Source: Albimonas sp036154955
GTDB lineage: Bacteria; Pseudomonadota; Alphaproteobacteria; Rhodobacterales; Rhodobacteraceae
NCBI GenBank assembly: GCA_036154955.1
Contig: JAYZWL010000083.1
Location: forward strand, 75,703-139,702
Length of the DNA: 64,000 nucleotides
Direction of reading: 5' to 3'
Both the position numbers and the translations under genes were made by a program. How positions within the stretch are numbered: the first letter of the stretch is position 1; the number at the start of each line of letters is the position of its first letter. This document shows positions 40,688 to 49,227 of the stretch, in pieces. The notes under the pieces are model-generated. The model was not told where the DNA came from, did not search any database, and saw only the letters and a list, made by a program, of their open reading frames with translations.

Positions 40688-40801
40688 GGTCCTCTCCGGG
40701 TAGCGAAGGCGGGGGCCGGCGTCCAGAGCGTCGCGGGCGGTTTCCTCGGGCGCCGCGCTCCTGTAGCCTCGCGCGGCGAAGCGGCTGCCGGAGGAGACGC
40801 C

Positions 40802-41707
40802 ATGCGCGGCCAATATGCGGAACCCCGAAACCCGCGCGCCAGGGCGCGCGTCGCCGGCGTCGCGAAGGCGGCGTCGCGGACGGGCGCGTTCGCCGGGGCG
40901 CTGATCGGGGCGTTGACGGGCGTGGGTGCGGGCCCGGGCGCGGCGCAGACGGCTGCGGGCGACGCGCCGCCGCCTGCGGCGCCGATCCCCGCAGCGCCTA
41001 ATTCCGCCGCGTCGATCCCCGCCGCGCAGGCCGCCGCGGCGCCCCCTCCCGGACCGACCGCCGCCCCGTCCGCGGAAGCGGATGCGGCGGGGGTGCGGGA
41101 TGCGGTCCGGCCGGAAGGAACCCTTGAGGATTACGCGATCTGGGACGGCGGCCCGTCGATGGGCGGGGCCTGGATCGCCCATCCGCAGGCGCGCGGCGCG
41201 ATCGCGGTCACGGTGGAGACGCCGGACGGCCGGCGGGTGGAGACCCGGTTGATGGGCCTGCGCGGCTCCGCGCGGCGCACGGGCTTCGTGGTCTCCGCCG
41301 ATCTCGCCCGCGCGCTGGGGCTGACCCCCGGCGCGCCGCTGCGGCTGACGGCGATCCCGGCCGAAGCCGCGCCGCAGGTCGCGCGGGCCGGAAGCGGGAC
41401 GCCGCCCGCGCACCGCGCCCCGGCGCCGCTGGTGGCCAGCCCGCCGGAGCGGCCGGGGCAGGGGCCGCGGATCGCGGCGCTGCCGGCGGATCGGCCCGCG
41501 CAAGCCGCGGCGCCCGGCCTGATCCCGCCGCCCGAGCCCAGCCGCATCCCCCGCGACCCGCGCGTCGCCGCGCCCGAAGCCAGCCCCGCGCCGCCGGCGC
41601 GCCCCGCCGCCGCGCCTCTGCAGGCCCGGCCGCGCCCCTTCGACACGACCGCCGTCCCGTCGCCCTCCGGGCCGGGCGCCGGTCCCAGCATCAAGGCCCC
41701 CGCATGA
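40802..41707 (+). CDS. Exported Ala/Pro-rich protein with RlpA-like core
   Basis: This 301-residue protein has an N-terminal hydrophobic signal (AFAGALIGALTGVGAGPGAA), then a long low-complexity Ala/Pro linker (about 50-95). The compact domain at about 105-185 reads YAIWDGGPSMGGAWIAHPQA, then VETPDGRRVETRLMGLRG and FVVSADLARALGLTPGAPLR. That is the pattern of the barrel domain found before SPOR domains in Rhodobacterales RlpA/SPOR-like proteins that are encoded next to dac. Here the C-terminal 115 residues are again Pro/Ala-rich and no SPOR domain is visible. It overlaps dac by 4 bases, so a cell-envelope role is likely. Exact function unknown. Confidence 0.7.
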   Translation: MRGQYAEPRNPRARARVAGVAKAASRTGAFAGALIGALTGVGAGPGAAQTAAGDAPPPAAPIPAAPNSAASIPAAQAAAAPPPGPTAAPSAEADAAGVRDAVRPEGTLEDYAIWDGGPSMGGAWIAHPQARGAIAVTVETPDGRRVETRLMGLRGSARRTGFVVSADLARALGLTPGAPLRLTAIPAEAAPQVARAGSGTPPAHRAPAPLVASPPERPGQGPRIAALPADRPAQAAAPGLIPPPEPSRIPRDPRVAAPEASPAPPARPAAAPLQARPRPFDTTAVPSPSGPGAGPSIKAPA

Positions 41708-42909
41708 CCGTTCCGCATCCGCGCCGCCGCGCCGGCGCCGCCCGCCCGCTTTCGTCCGCGCTGGCCTTGCTGGCCGCCGCCGCGCTGCTGCTCGGTCCCG
41801 GCGCGGCCCGCGCCGCGGCGCTCGACCTCGCCGCCGAGGAGGCGCTGGTCATCGACGTGGAGACGGGGGCGGAGCTTCTGTCCAAGAACCCCGACGCCCC
41901 GGCCCCGCCCGCCTCCATGCTCAAGCTGATGACCCTGACCATGGTGTTCGAGGCGCTGGAGGCCGGCCGCCTGAAGCTCTCCGACGAATTCCTCGTCTCC
42001 GAGAAGGCCTGGCGGATGGGCGGCTCCAAGATGTTCGTCAAGGTGGGCGAGCGGGTCAGCATCGAGAACCTGATCCGCGGCGTCATCGTGCTGTCGGGCA
42101 ACGACGCCTGCATCGTGCTGGCCGAGGGGCTGGCCGGGTCGGAGGAGGCCTTCGCCGCGCGGATGACCGACCGCGCCCGCGAGCTGGGCCTGCATTCCAC
42201 CTTCGGCAACGCCACCGGCTGGCCGCATCCCGACAACGAGATGACCCCGCGCGACCTGGTGTTCCTCGCCAACCGCATCATCACCCATTTCCCCGAGCAC
42301 TACCGCTATTTCGCCGAGACCGACTTCGAGTGGGGCGGGGTCGCGCAGCGCAACCGCAACCCGCTGCTCTACGCCGATCTGGGGGCCGACGGGCTCAAGA
42401 CCGGGCATACGGAGGAGGCGGGCTACGGTCTCGTCGGCTCGGCGATCCGGGACGGGCGGCGGATCCTGTTCATGATCGGCGGGCTGCCGTCGAGCGGGGC
42501 GCGGGCGCAGGAATCGGAGCGGGTGGTGAACTGGGCGTTCCGGGAGTTCCGCAACGCCACGCTCTACAAGGCCGGGCAGCCGCTGGGCCGGGCCGAGGTC
42601 TGGATGGGGGAGCGGGGCACGGTCGGCCTGACGGTCGCCGCCGACGCGCTGGTCACCGTGCCTTTCGGCGCGGCCGAGGGCATGACCGCCACCATCCGCT
42701 ACCAGGGCCCGGTGGAGGCGCCGATCGCCAGGGGCGACAAGGTGGCGGAGCTGGTGGTGGAGTCCCCCGAGATGGCCCCGCTGGTCCTGCCCGTGGTCGC
42801 TTCCGAGGACGTGGCCCGGGGCGGCTACCTCACCCGCCTCGCCGCCGCCGCGGGTCTCCTGATCCGCGACGTCGCGGGCGAGGTGCAGGAGGTCGGCGAT
42901 GGCGGCTGA
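41704..42909 (+). CDS. dac: D-alanyl-D-alanine carboxypeptidase (PBP5/6 type, S11)
   Basis: This 401-residue periplasmic enzyme trims the terminal D-Ala from peptidoglycan side chains. After a signal peptide (about residues 15-38) come the penicillin-binding motifs: SMLK (SxxK) near residue 70, SGN near 132 and KTGHTEEAGYG near 238. The C-terminal beta domain (about 290-370) and a last amphipathic stretch (GGYLTRLAAAAGLLIRDVAG) that would anchor it to the membrane are present. It overlaps the RlpA-like gene upstream (ATGA) and tmk downstream (11 bases), a conserved Rhodobacterales order. Confidence 0.95.
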   Translation: MTVPHPRRRAGAARPLSSALALLAAAALLLGPGAARAAALDLAAEEALVIDVETGAELLSKNPDAPAPPASMLKLMTLTMVFEALEAGRLKLSDEFLVSEKAWRMGGSKMFVKVGERVSIENLIRGVIVLSGNDACIVLAEGLAGSEEAFAARMTDRARELGLHSTFGNATGWPHPDNEMTPRDLVFLANRIITHFPEHYRYFAETDFEWGGVAQRNRNPLLYADLGADGLKTGHTEEAGYGLVGSAIRDGRRILFMIGGLPSSGARAQESERVVNWAFREFRNATLYKAGQPLGRAEVWMGERGTVGLTVAADALVTVPFGAAEGMTATIRYQGPVEAPIARGDKVAELVVESPEMAPLVLPVVASEDVARGGYLTRLAAAAGLLIRDVAGEVQEVGDGG

Positions 42910-43579
42910 GGCCGCGCGCCCCGCTCCGGCCGCGGGCCTTTTCGTCAGTTTCGAGGGCGGGGACGGAACCGGCAAGTCCACCCAGCTTCGCCGCCTGGCG
43001 GAGCGGCTGCGCGCCGGCGGGCGGGAGGTGGTCGCCACCCGCGAGCCCGGCGGGGCGCCGGGAGCCGAACAGATCCGCGCGCTGGTGCTGGAGGGGGAGG
43101 CGGGGCGCTGGTCGCCGGTGTCCGAACTGCTGCTGTTCAACGCGGCGCGGCGGGATCATGCCGAACGGGTGATCGTGCCGGCGCTGGCCCGCGGCGCGGT
43201 GGTGCTGTGCGACCGGTTCGCGGACTCGACCCGGGTCTACCAGGGGGCGGCGCGGGATGCGGGGATCGGCGGCCTTCCCGGGCCGAGCCTTGAGATGGCC
43301 GACGCCCTGCACGCGCTGGTCATCGGGATCGAGCCGGACGTGACGCTGGTCTTCGACCTCGACCCCGAGGTGGCGCTGTCGCGCGGGGTGGCGCGGGGCG
43401 GGGAGGAACTGCGTTTCGAACGTCTCGGGCTGGACTTTCACCGCGCCGTGCGGGCCCGGTTCCGGGCGCTGGCGGAACGGGCGCCGGGGCGCTGCCGGCT
43501 GGTGGACGCTTCGGGCGCCGCGGAGACGGTCGCGGCGCGCGTCGACGCCGCGCTGGCCCCGCTTCTGGCCGCCGCCTGA
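42899..43579 (+). CDS. tmk: Thymidylate kinase
   Basis: This 226-residue cytosolic kinase makes dTDP from dTMP. It has the P-loop FEGGDGTGKSTQ near residue 19, the TREPGGAPGAE motif near 48, the DR motif in VLCDRFADSTRVYQG near 105 and the lid segment VALSRGVARGG. Length is slightly above the usual 210 because of a short N-terminal extension. It starts 11 bases before the dac stop and its stop shares a base with the holB start (TGATG). The tmk-holB-tatD order is widely conserved. Confidence 0.96.
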   Translation: MAAEAARPAPAAGLFVSFEGGDGTGKSTQLRRLAERLRAGGREVVATREPGGAPGAEQIRALVLEGEAGRWSPVSELLLFNAARRDHAERVIVPALARGAVVLCDRFADSTRVYQGAARDAGIGGLPGPSLEMADALHALVIGIEPDVTLVFDLDPEVALSRGVARGGEELRFERLGLDFHRAVRARFRALAERAPGRCRLVDASGAAETVAARVDAALAPLLAAA

Positions 43580-44772
43580 TGGCCCGCAAACCCTTCGAGG
43601 GCGAGGTCGAGGTCCCGCCGGAGGCCGACCGGGTGGAGGGCGCGCCGCATCCGCGCGAGACCGGCGTGCTGTTCGGGCAGGAGGCCGCGGAGGCCGCGTT
43701 CCTCGACGCCTGGGCCGGCGGGCGGCTGCACCATGCCTGGATGCTCACCGGCCCGCGCGGGGTCGGCAAGGCGACGCTGGCCTGGCGGATGGCCCGCGCG
43801 CTGATCGCGCAGCCCGCCCCGTCTCCCAGCCTGTTCGGCGCAGGCGTGGAGGAGCCGCCGGCCCCCGCCAGCCTGGAGATGGACCCCGCCGACCCGGTGT
43901 TCCGCCGCCTGATGGCGCTGTCCGAGCCCCGCCTGCGCCTGCTGCGCCGGTCCTGGGACGACAAGACCAAGCGCCTGCGCCGCCAGATCGTGGCCGAGGA
44001 CGCCCGCGCGCTGCACCAGCTTTTCGCCAACTCCGCCGCCGACGGGGGCTGGCGGGTGGCGGTGATCGACGCGCTCGACGACCTCAACCCGCAGGCCGCC
44101 AACGCGCTGCTCAAGCTGGTGGAGGAGCCGCCGGAGCGGTCGATTTTCCTGATGGTCTGCCACGCGCCCTCGCGCATCCTGCCCACCATCCGCTCCCGCG
44201 TCCGGGCGCTGGCGCTGCGGCCGCTGGACCCGGCCGCGCTCTCCGCCGCCGTCGCCGCCGCCCAGACGGCGGAGGCGGAGCGGACCGGGCAGGGGGCGCC
44301 CGACGCCCATCCCGCCGAAGCCGCGCTGCATGCCCTGTCGGACGGATCGGCCGGGGAGGCGCTGCGGCTGGCGGCCGAAGGAGGGCCCGAGCTCTACGCC
44401 CGGCTGGTGCGGCTCGCCCAGGGCGCGCCGGGCATGGACCGCGCGGCCTTTCACGACTGGGCGCAGGCCGCCGCGGGGCGGGAGGCGGAGGCGCGCTTCG
44501 ACGCGACCCTGCGGCTGGTGGGCCTCTTGACCGCGCGGCTCGCCCGCGCCGGCGCGGGACTGCCCCCCGACCCCGAAGCCGCGCCGGGGGAGGCCGCCAT
44601 GGCCGCCCGCCTCTCCCCCTCCCCCGCCGCCGCCCGCGCCTGGGCCGAGGCCGCGCAGGACATTCCGGCGCGGGCCGCCCGCGCCCGCGCGGTCAACCTT
44701 GACCCCGAACGCATCATCCTCGATACCTTCGGCGCGCTGGACGCCGCCGCCCGCCGCGCGATCGGGGCCTGA
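43579..44772 (+). CDS. holB: DNA polymerase III delta' subunit
   Basis: This 397-residue clamp-loader subunit has the AAA+ layout: LHHAWMLTGPRGVGKATLAW near residue 52 (P-loop-like), DALDDLNPQAANALLKLVEE near 158 (Walker B and sensor region) and the MVCHAPSRILPTIRSR motif (sensor 1, SRC-like) near 195. The C-terminal collar region is alanine-rich. Delta' helps load the sliding clamp during replication. Length is typical for alphaproteobacteria. Its start overlaps the tmk stop by one base. Confidence 0.93.
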   Translation: MARKPFEGEVEVPPEADRVEGAPHPRETGVLFGQEAAEAAFLDAWAGGRLHHAWMLTGPRGVGKATLAWRMARALIAQPAPSPSLFGAGVEEPPAPASLEMDPADPVFRRLMALSEPRLRLLRRSWDDKTKRLRRQIVAEDARALHQLFANSAADGGWRVAVIDALDDLNPQAANALLKLVEEPPERSIFLMVCHAPSRILPTIRSRVRALALRPLDPAALSAAVAAAQTAEAERTGQGAPDAHPAEAALHALSDGSAGEALRLAAEGGPELYARLVRLAQGAPGMDRAAFHDWAQAAAGREAEARFDATLRLVGLLTARLARAGAGLPPDPEAAPGEAAMAARLSPSPAAARAWAEAAQDIPARAARARAVNLDPERIILDTFGALDAAARRAIGA

Positions 44773-44809
44773 CCGCGCATTCTTCCGCCCCGGTCCGGAG
44801 CCCGTTTCC

Positions 44810-45616
44810 TTGCCGCCGACGCTTGTTGACAGCCACTGCCATCTCGATTTCCCCGACTTCGCGGACGAGATCGGCGACGTCGTGACCCGCGCCTGCGCCG
44901 CGGGCGTGACGCGAATGGTCTCCATCGCCACCTCGATGGCGGGCGAACCCCGCGTGCGCGCCATCGCGGACGCCCACGCCCCGGTCTTCTACGCCGCCGG
45001 CCTGCACCCGCTGCATGTCCACGAGGAATCCCCGCCCACGGTGGAGAAACTGGTGGAGATCGCCCGCCATCCCAAGATGGTCGGCATCGGCGAGACCGGG
45101 CTCGACTACCACTATTCGGCCGAGACCATGGCGGTGCAGCAGGAGAGCCTGCGGATCCATTGCGAGGCCGCGCGCCGCACCGGCCTGCCGCTGATCATCC
45201 ATTCCCGCGATGCGGACGAGGATATGGCCCGCATCCTGACGGAAGAGCACGCGGCCGGCGCGTTCTCCTGCGTCATGCACTGCTTCTCGTCCTCGGCCGA
45301 GCTGGGGCGGGCGATGCTGGACCTGGGCTTCTACCTGTCGATGTCGGGCATCGCGACCTTCCGCAAGTCTCAGGAATTGCGGGACATCTTCGCCGCCGCG
45401 CCGCTCGACCGCATCCTGGTGGAGACCGACAGCCCCTATCTCGCCCCCCAGCCGAAACGCGGCAAGCGCAACGAGCCGGCCTACACGGCGATGACCGCCG
45501 TCACCGGGGCCGAGGTGTTCGGGATCTCCGTCGAGGATTTCGCCGCCGCCACCACCGCCAATTTCGACCGGCTGTTCTCCAAGGCCGCCGCCTGGCGGGC
45601 GGAGGACGCGGCGTGA
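44810..45616 (+). CDS. tatD: TatD family DNase/deoxyribonuclease
   Basis: This 268-residue metal-dependent hydrolase shows LVDSHCHLDFPDFADE at the N-terminus (HxH), GIGETGLDYHY near residue 95, LIIHSRDADEDM near 125, VMHCFSSSAEL near 152 and LVETDSPYLAPQPKRGKRN near 200. TatD proteins are 3'-5' exonucleases acting in DNA repair and quality control. The start is taken as TTG at 44810, with CCGGAG 9 bases upstream; a longer reading from 44699 would overlap holB and has an unlike N-terminus. It follows holB by 37 bases. Confidence 0.92.
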   Translation: MPPTLVDSHCHLDFPDFADEIGDVVTRACAAGVTRMVSIATSMAGEPRVRAIADAHAPVFYAAGLHPLHVHEESPPTVEKLVEIARHPKMVGIGETGLDYHYSAETMAVQQESLRIHCEAARRTGLPLIIHSRDADEDMARILTEEHAAGAFSCVMHCFSSSAELGRAMLDLGFYLSMSGIATFRKSQELRDIFAAAPLDRILVETDSPYLAPQPKRGKRNEPAYTAMTAVTGAEVFGISVEDFAAATTANFDRLFSKAAAWRAEDAA

Positions 45617-46416
45617 GCGTCGAGATGCGCTTCACCATCCTGGGCTGCGGCTCGTCGGGGGGCGTGCCGCGGCTGGGCGACGTCTGGGGCGAATGCGACC
45701 CGACCAATCCGAAGAACCGCCGCCGCCGCTGCGCCATGCTGGTGGAGCGGGAGGTGAAGGGCGAGGGCGTGACCCGCGTCCTGATCGACACCGGCCCCGA
45801 CATGCGCGCGCAACTGCTCGATGCGGGCGTCGGCCTGCTCGACGGGGTGATCTACACCCATGAGCACGCGGACCACGTCCACGGGCTCGACGACCTGCGG
45901 ATGATCGTCTTCAACCGCCGCCGCCGCCTGACCGTCTGGGCGACCCCGGTCTGTCAGGAAAGCCTGATCGAGCGTTTCGGCTACGCCTTCGTGCAGCCCG
46001 AGGGCTCTCCCTATCCGCCGATCCTCAACCTCAAGACCATCGACGGCCCGGTGACGGTGTTCGGCGAGGGCGGGGACATCGTGTTCCGCCCGTTCGAGGT
46101 TCAGCACGGCTCGATCCGCGCGCTGGGGTTCCGGATGGGGCCGCTGGCCTACCTTCCCGACGTCTCCGAGATGTCGGACGCGGCCTGGGCGGAAGTGGAC
46201 GGCGCCGACACCTGGGTCGTCGACGCGCTGCGCTACACCCCCCACCCGACCCATTCGCACCTGGAGCAGACGCTGGGCTGGATCGAGCGGTCCGGCGTGC
46301 GGAGGGGCGTGCTGACCAACATGCATGTGGACCTCGATTACGAGCGGATGCGGGTCGAGACCCCGGACAACGTCGATCCGGCCTATGACGGCATGGTGCT
46401 GCGCTTCGATGTCTGA
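45613..46416 (+). CDS. MBL-fold metallo-hydrolase, PhnP-like
   Basis: This 267-residue protein has the MBL site THEHADHVHGLDDLR near residue 82, the DGADTWVVDALRY region with the bridging aspartate near 200 and a final THSHLEQTLGW histidine pair. The N-terminus FTILGCGSSGGVPRLGD is typical of PhnP-like phosphodiesterases, which cleave cyclic ribose phosphates or 2',3'-cyclic nucleotides. It starts with GTG at 45613 (GGAGG 7 bases upstream) overlapping the tatD stop as GTGA; ATG at 45625 is an alternative. The tatD-MBL pair is conserved among Rhodobacterales. Confidence 0.88.
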   Translation: MSVEMRFTILGCGSSGGVPRLGDVWGECDPTNPKNRRRRCAMLVEREVKGEGVTRVLIDTGPDMRAQLLDAGVGLLDGVIYTHEHADHVHGLDDLRMIVFNRRRRLTVWATPVCQESLIERFGYAFVQPEGSPYPPILNLKTIDGPVTVFGEGGDIVFRPFEVQHGSIRALGFRMGPLAYLPDVSEMSDAAWAEVDGADTWVVDALRYTPHPTHSHLEQTLGWIERSGVRRGVLTNMHVDLDYERMRVETPDNVDPAYDGMVLRFDV

Positions 46417-46517
46417 GGCGCGCGCGCATCCCCGCGCGCCGCGCCCCTCCCGCCGGAAGGCGGTCCCCCCGACCCCCGCCTCCCGCATGACGGCGAGGTC
46501 CGATTCCCCCACCCCGG

Positions 46518-46541
46518 CCCTCCCCCGCGAGCGGGGGAGGG
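46518..46541. repeat. Palindromic repeat, family B, copy 1
   Basis: CCCTCCCCCGC, a short centre and GCGGGGGAGGG form a near-perfect palindrome of 24 bases in the 180-base gap before the AEC gene. A second copy lies at 53851-53874. It is unrelated in sequence to family A. Confidence 0.65.
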
Positions 46542-46596
46542 AGGCGCCCGGTCCGGCCCCCGCGCCCTTCCGGCGGCGTGACGCGAAGGACGCAGC

Positions 46597-47541
46597 GTGA
46601 CCGAGATTCTGATCATCGTCCTGCCGGTCTTCGTGATCGTCGGGCTCGGCTACGGCTCGGTGAAGGTCGGGCTGGTGCAGGACTCGGCCATCGACGTGCT
46701 GCTGCGTTTCTGCACCGGCATCGCCATGCCGCTGCTGCTGTTCTCGGGCGTGGTGCGGCTGGATCTGGCGGCGAACTTCGACCTGCGGCTGATGCTGTCC
46801 TTCTACCTGGGCGCGCTGATCGCCTTCGGCGTCGGCTATGCGGGGGCGCGGCTGATCTTCAAGCGGCGGCCGGGGGAGTCGGTGGCGATCGGCTTCTGCT
46901 CGCTCTTCTCCAACTCGCTGCTGCTGGGCGTGCCGGTGACCGAACGCGCCTACGGGGTGGAGGCGCTGGATTCCAACTACGCCATCCTCTCGATCCACGC
47001 GCCGTTCTGCTACCTGGTCGGCATCGTGGCGATGGAGATGGCGCGCGCCGACGGCCGCTCGGGGCTGGAGACGGCCAAGGCCGCGGCGCGGATGATGTTC
47101 CGCAACGCCCTGACCATCGGCCTCGCGGTCGGCATGGCCTGGAACCTGACCGGCATCCCGATCCCCGACGCGGTGTTCGAAGGCGTGCGGATGCTCGGCC
47201 GCGGCGGCCTGCCCATCGCGCTCTTCGCGCTCGGCGGCGCCATGACCCGCTACAAGGTGCGCGACGGGATCGGCGAGACGCTGATGGCCTCCGCGCTCGC
47301 GCTTATGCTGCACCCGCTGATCACCTGGGCGATGAGCGATCTGGTGTTCGAGCTGCCGGCGAACTTCCTGCGCTCGGCCATCGTCACCGCCTCGATGCCG
47401 CCGGGGATCAACGCCTATCTGTTCGCCACCATGTACGCCCGCGCCTCGGGGGTGGCGGCATCCACGGTGCTGGTGGCGACGACGCTGTCGATCTTCACCG
47501 CCTCGGGCTGGCTGACCCTGCTGCACCAGATCGCGCCCTAG
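46597..47541 (+). CDS. AEC family transporter (2)
   Basis: This 314-residue integral membrane protein has about ten helices in the AEC layout: ILIIVLPVFVIVGLGYGSVK at the N-terminus, GFCSLFSNSLLLGVPVTERA near residue 95, GLPIALFALGGAMTRY near 205 and IVTASMPPGINAYLFATMYA near 265. Members export or exchange organic acids and similar anions. GTG at 46597 with GAAGGA 6 bases upstream is the start. It is only distantly like the AEC protein at 6482. Substrate unknown; it is not clearly in an operon with its neighbours. Confidence 0.86.
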   Translation: MTEILIIVLPVFVIVGLGYGSVKVGLVQDSAIDVLLRFCTGIAMPLLLFSGVVRLDLAANFDLRLMLSFYLGALIAFGVGYAGARLIFKRRPGESVAIGFCSLFSNSLLLGVPVTERAYGVEALDSNYAILSIHAPFCYLVGIVAMEMARADGRSGLETAKAAARMMFRNALTIGLAVGMAWNLTGIPIPDAVFEGVRMLGRGGLPIALFALGGAMTRYKVRDGIGETLMASALALMLHPLITWAMSDLVFELPANFLRSAIVTASMPPGINAYLFATMYARASGVAASTVLVATTLSIFTASGWLTLLHQIAP

Positions 47542-47649
47542 ACGGCCGGCGGGGAGGGGCGCGCCCGGTCACGGATGCGTGACCGGGAAGGCCGGGCAGG
47601 GCGGGGCGACGTAATCAGGTCATCGCCCCCAGCCTGCCGGAGACCGCCG

Positions 47650-48651
47650 ATGACCGACCCGAAGCCAAGCCGCCGCTCCTCCCGCCGCGCCCTGATCCTG
47701 GGCGGCGCGGCGGCGCTGGCGGCGGCGGGGCTGGGCGGCTGCGCGATCTCGCCGGACACGTCGTCGATCGAGGCGGCGAACCCGCCCCGGGGCCGCTTCG
47801 TGACCGCGGACGGGCTGCGCATCCACTACGTCGCCCTGGGCCCCGAGGATCCGGAGGCCCCGACGGTCATCCTGGTCCATGGCGCCACCGGCAATCTCAA
47901 CGACATGACCTTCGATCTCGCCCCGCGGCTGGCGGCGCTGGGGATGCGGGTGATCTGCTTCGACCGGCCGGGGCAGGGCTATTCGCAGCGGCCGCCGGTC
48001 GAGGGCTGGCTGCCCGTCGTCCAGGCCCGCGCGCTCGACGCCGCCGCGGCGGCGCTGGGGGTGCGGGAGGCGGTGGTGCTGGGCCATTCCTGGGGCGGCG
48101 CCGTGGCGCTGGCCTGGGCGATGGCGGCGCCCGAGCGGGTGACGGGCGTCGTGGCGCTGGCCGCCCCCGCCTTCGCCTGGGGGGAGCCGCCGGACTTCTG
48201 GACGCCGATCGTCACCGCCCGCCCGGTGGCCGCGGTGACCGCGGGCCTGCTGCGGCTGAGCACGCTCGACGACGACGGCGCCTCCGCCGCCGCGCGGATC
48301 TTCCGGCCGCAGCCGGTTCCCCCGGGCTATATGGAACATCTGCAGGCCGAGCTGATCCTGCGCCCCTCCGCGTTCCGCAACAATGTCGAGGACATAGAGC
48401 GGCTGGACCCCGCGCTCGCCGAGCAGAGTCGAGGCTATGCGACGCTGCGGCAACCGCTCGAGATTCTGCACGGAACCGCGGACGAGATCGTGGTTCTTTC
48501 CGTACATTCCGAACCATTGTCGCGGCTGGCGCCCGCCGCGAATCTCGATACATTGCAGGGCGTTGGCCACATGCTGCATCATGCGGAGCCCGCCCGGACC
48601 GTCGCCGCCGTGCAAAGAGTCTTTGACCGGAAGGCGCATTCGGCTGGTTGA
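47650..48651 (+). CDS. Alpha/beta hydrolase lipoprotein
   Basis: This 333-residue protein has a twin-arginine-like N-terminus (SRRSSRRALILGGAAALAAA) ending in a lipobox (GLGGC, cysteine near residue 31), so it is probably a membrane-anchored periplasmic lipoprotein. The hydrolase core shows TVILVHGATGNLNDMTFDLA, FDRPGQGYSQRP, the elbow VVLGHSWGGAVALAWA with serine near residue 148, and GTADEIVVLSVHSE and GVGHMLHHAEP for acid and histidine. It belongs to the broad esterase/lipase and haloperoxidase-like group. The HxlR gene lies just downstream, with the start region overlapping a palindrome. Confidence 0.85.
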   Translation: MTDPKPSRRSSRRALILGGAAALAAAGLGGCAISPDTSSIEAANPPRGRFVTADGLRIHYVALGPEDPEAPTVILVHGATGNLNDMTFDLAPRLAALGMRVICFDRPGQGYSQRPPVEGWLPVVQARALDAAAAALGVREAVVLGHSWGGAVALAWAMAAPERVTGVVALAAPAFAWGEPPDFWTPIVTARPVAAVTAGLLRLSTLDDDGASAAARIFRPQPVPPGYMEHLQAELILRPSAFRNNVEDIERLDPALAEQSRGYATLRQPLEILHGTADEIVVLSVHSEPLSRLAPAANLDTLQGVGHMLHHAEPARTVAAVQRVFDRKAHSAG

Positions 48652-48662
48652 AACCCGAGAAA

Positions 48663-48682
48663 GTTGGTATAACCCTATCAAC
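48663..48682. promoter_or_regulatory. Inverted repeat upstream of the HxlR gene
   Basis: GTTGGTA (48663-48669) and TATCAAC (48676-48682) are inverted copies with one mismatch, separated by 6 bases, in a locally AT-rich spot 71 bases before the HxlR-type start at 48753. HxlR regulators often bind palindromes near their own promoters. TATAAC within the site resembles a -10 box. Confidence 0.45.
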
Positions 48683-48752
48683 AGCACTTTTTGCGCGACA
48701 CTCCGCGTGGGGCCATTCCGGCTCCCACGGGGGCGCGCCCCTTGGGGGCGAC

Positions 48753-49199
48753 ATGGCGGCGGCGGAAGACATCGGCGGAAACTTCGAACGGCTGGCGGAC
48801 GATCCGCTGGCGCTCGCGGCCGAGGAGATCGGCGACCGCTGGTGCCTGCTGATCGTGTGCGCCTCCCAGCGCGGCATCAGCCGGTTCGACGACTTCCACC
48901 GGGAACTGGGCGTGGCGCGGAACATCCTGTCCAACCGCCTGCGCAAGCTCACGGATCTCGACATCCTGCGCCGGGCGCCGGTGCGGGAGGGCGCGCGCCG
49001 CATGGAATACGGGTTGACCGAGAAGGGGCAGGCGCTGGCCGAGGCGCTGATGCCCGTGCGCGGCTGGGCCCGGAACTGGTGCGGCGACGAGGAGCTGCGC
49101 GCAAGGCTCGGCTTCAAGCCGCTGCTGCGCGAGGCGGCTGCGCCGGAGGACGACGGCCTCGACGCGCTTCTTCCCCCCCGTCGCCCCTACGACAACTGA
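48753..49199 (+). CDS. HxlR family transcriptional regulator
   Basis: This 148-residue regulator has the HxlR winged-helix pattern: LALAAEEIGDRWCLLIVCAS, RGISRFDDFHRELGVARNIL, then SNRLRKLTDLDILRRAPV and the wing ARRMEYGLTEKGQALAEAL. The conserved cysteine of redox-sensing members could be the one in RWCLL. The start at 48753 is preferred; a longer reading from 48648 adds an unlike N-terminus that spans the palindrome. It is monocistronic, beside the lipoprotein hydrolase upstream and a convergent exported hypothetical. Confidence 0.86.
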   Translation: MAAAEDIGGNFERLADDPLALAAEEIGDRWCLLIVCASQRGISRFDDFHRELGVARNILSNRLRKLTDLDILRRAPVREGARRMEYGLTEKGQALAEALMPVRGWARNWCGDEELRARLGFKPLLREAAAPEDDGLDALLPPRRPYDN

Positions 49200-49227
49200 G
49201 TCGCGGGCCTGCGCCCGCGCGCGTCGT

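Noticed and set aside
38102..41503. A 1133-codon open frame on the minus strand
   Set aside because: It runs antisense to the MscS and RlpA-like genes, in another frame through the minus-strand MBL gene, and through the tRNA-Ser; composition is that of a shadow frame.
44699..44809. Longer start for tatD
   Set aside because: The ATG at 44699 lies inside holB and adds a Pro/Ser-rich N-terminus; the TTG at 44810 with CCGGAG upstream gives the conserved LVDSHCHLD start.
48648..48752. Longer start for the HxlR-type gene
   Set aside because: The ATG at 48648 overlaps the previous stop and the palindrome; the added residues do not resemble HxlR proteins.
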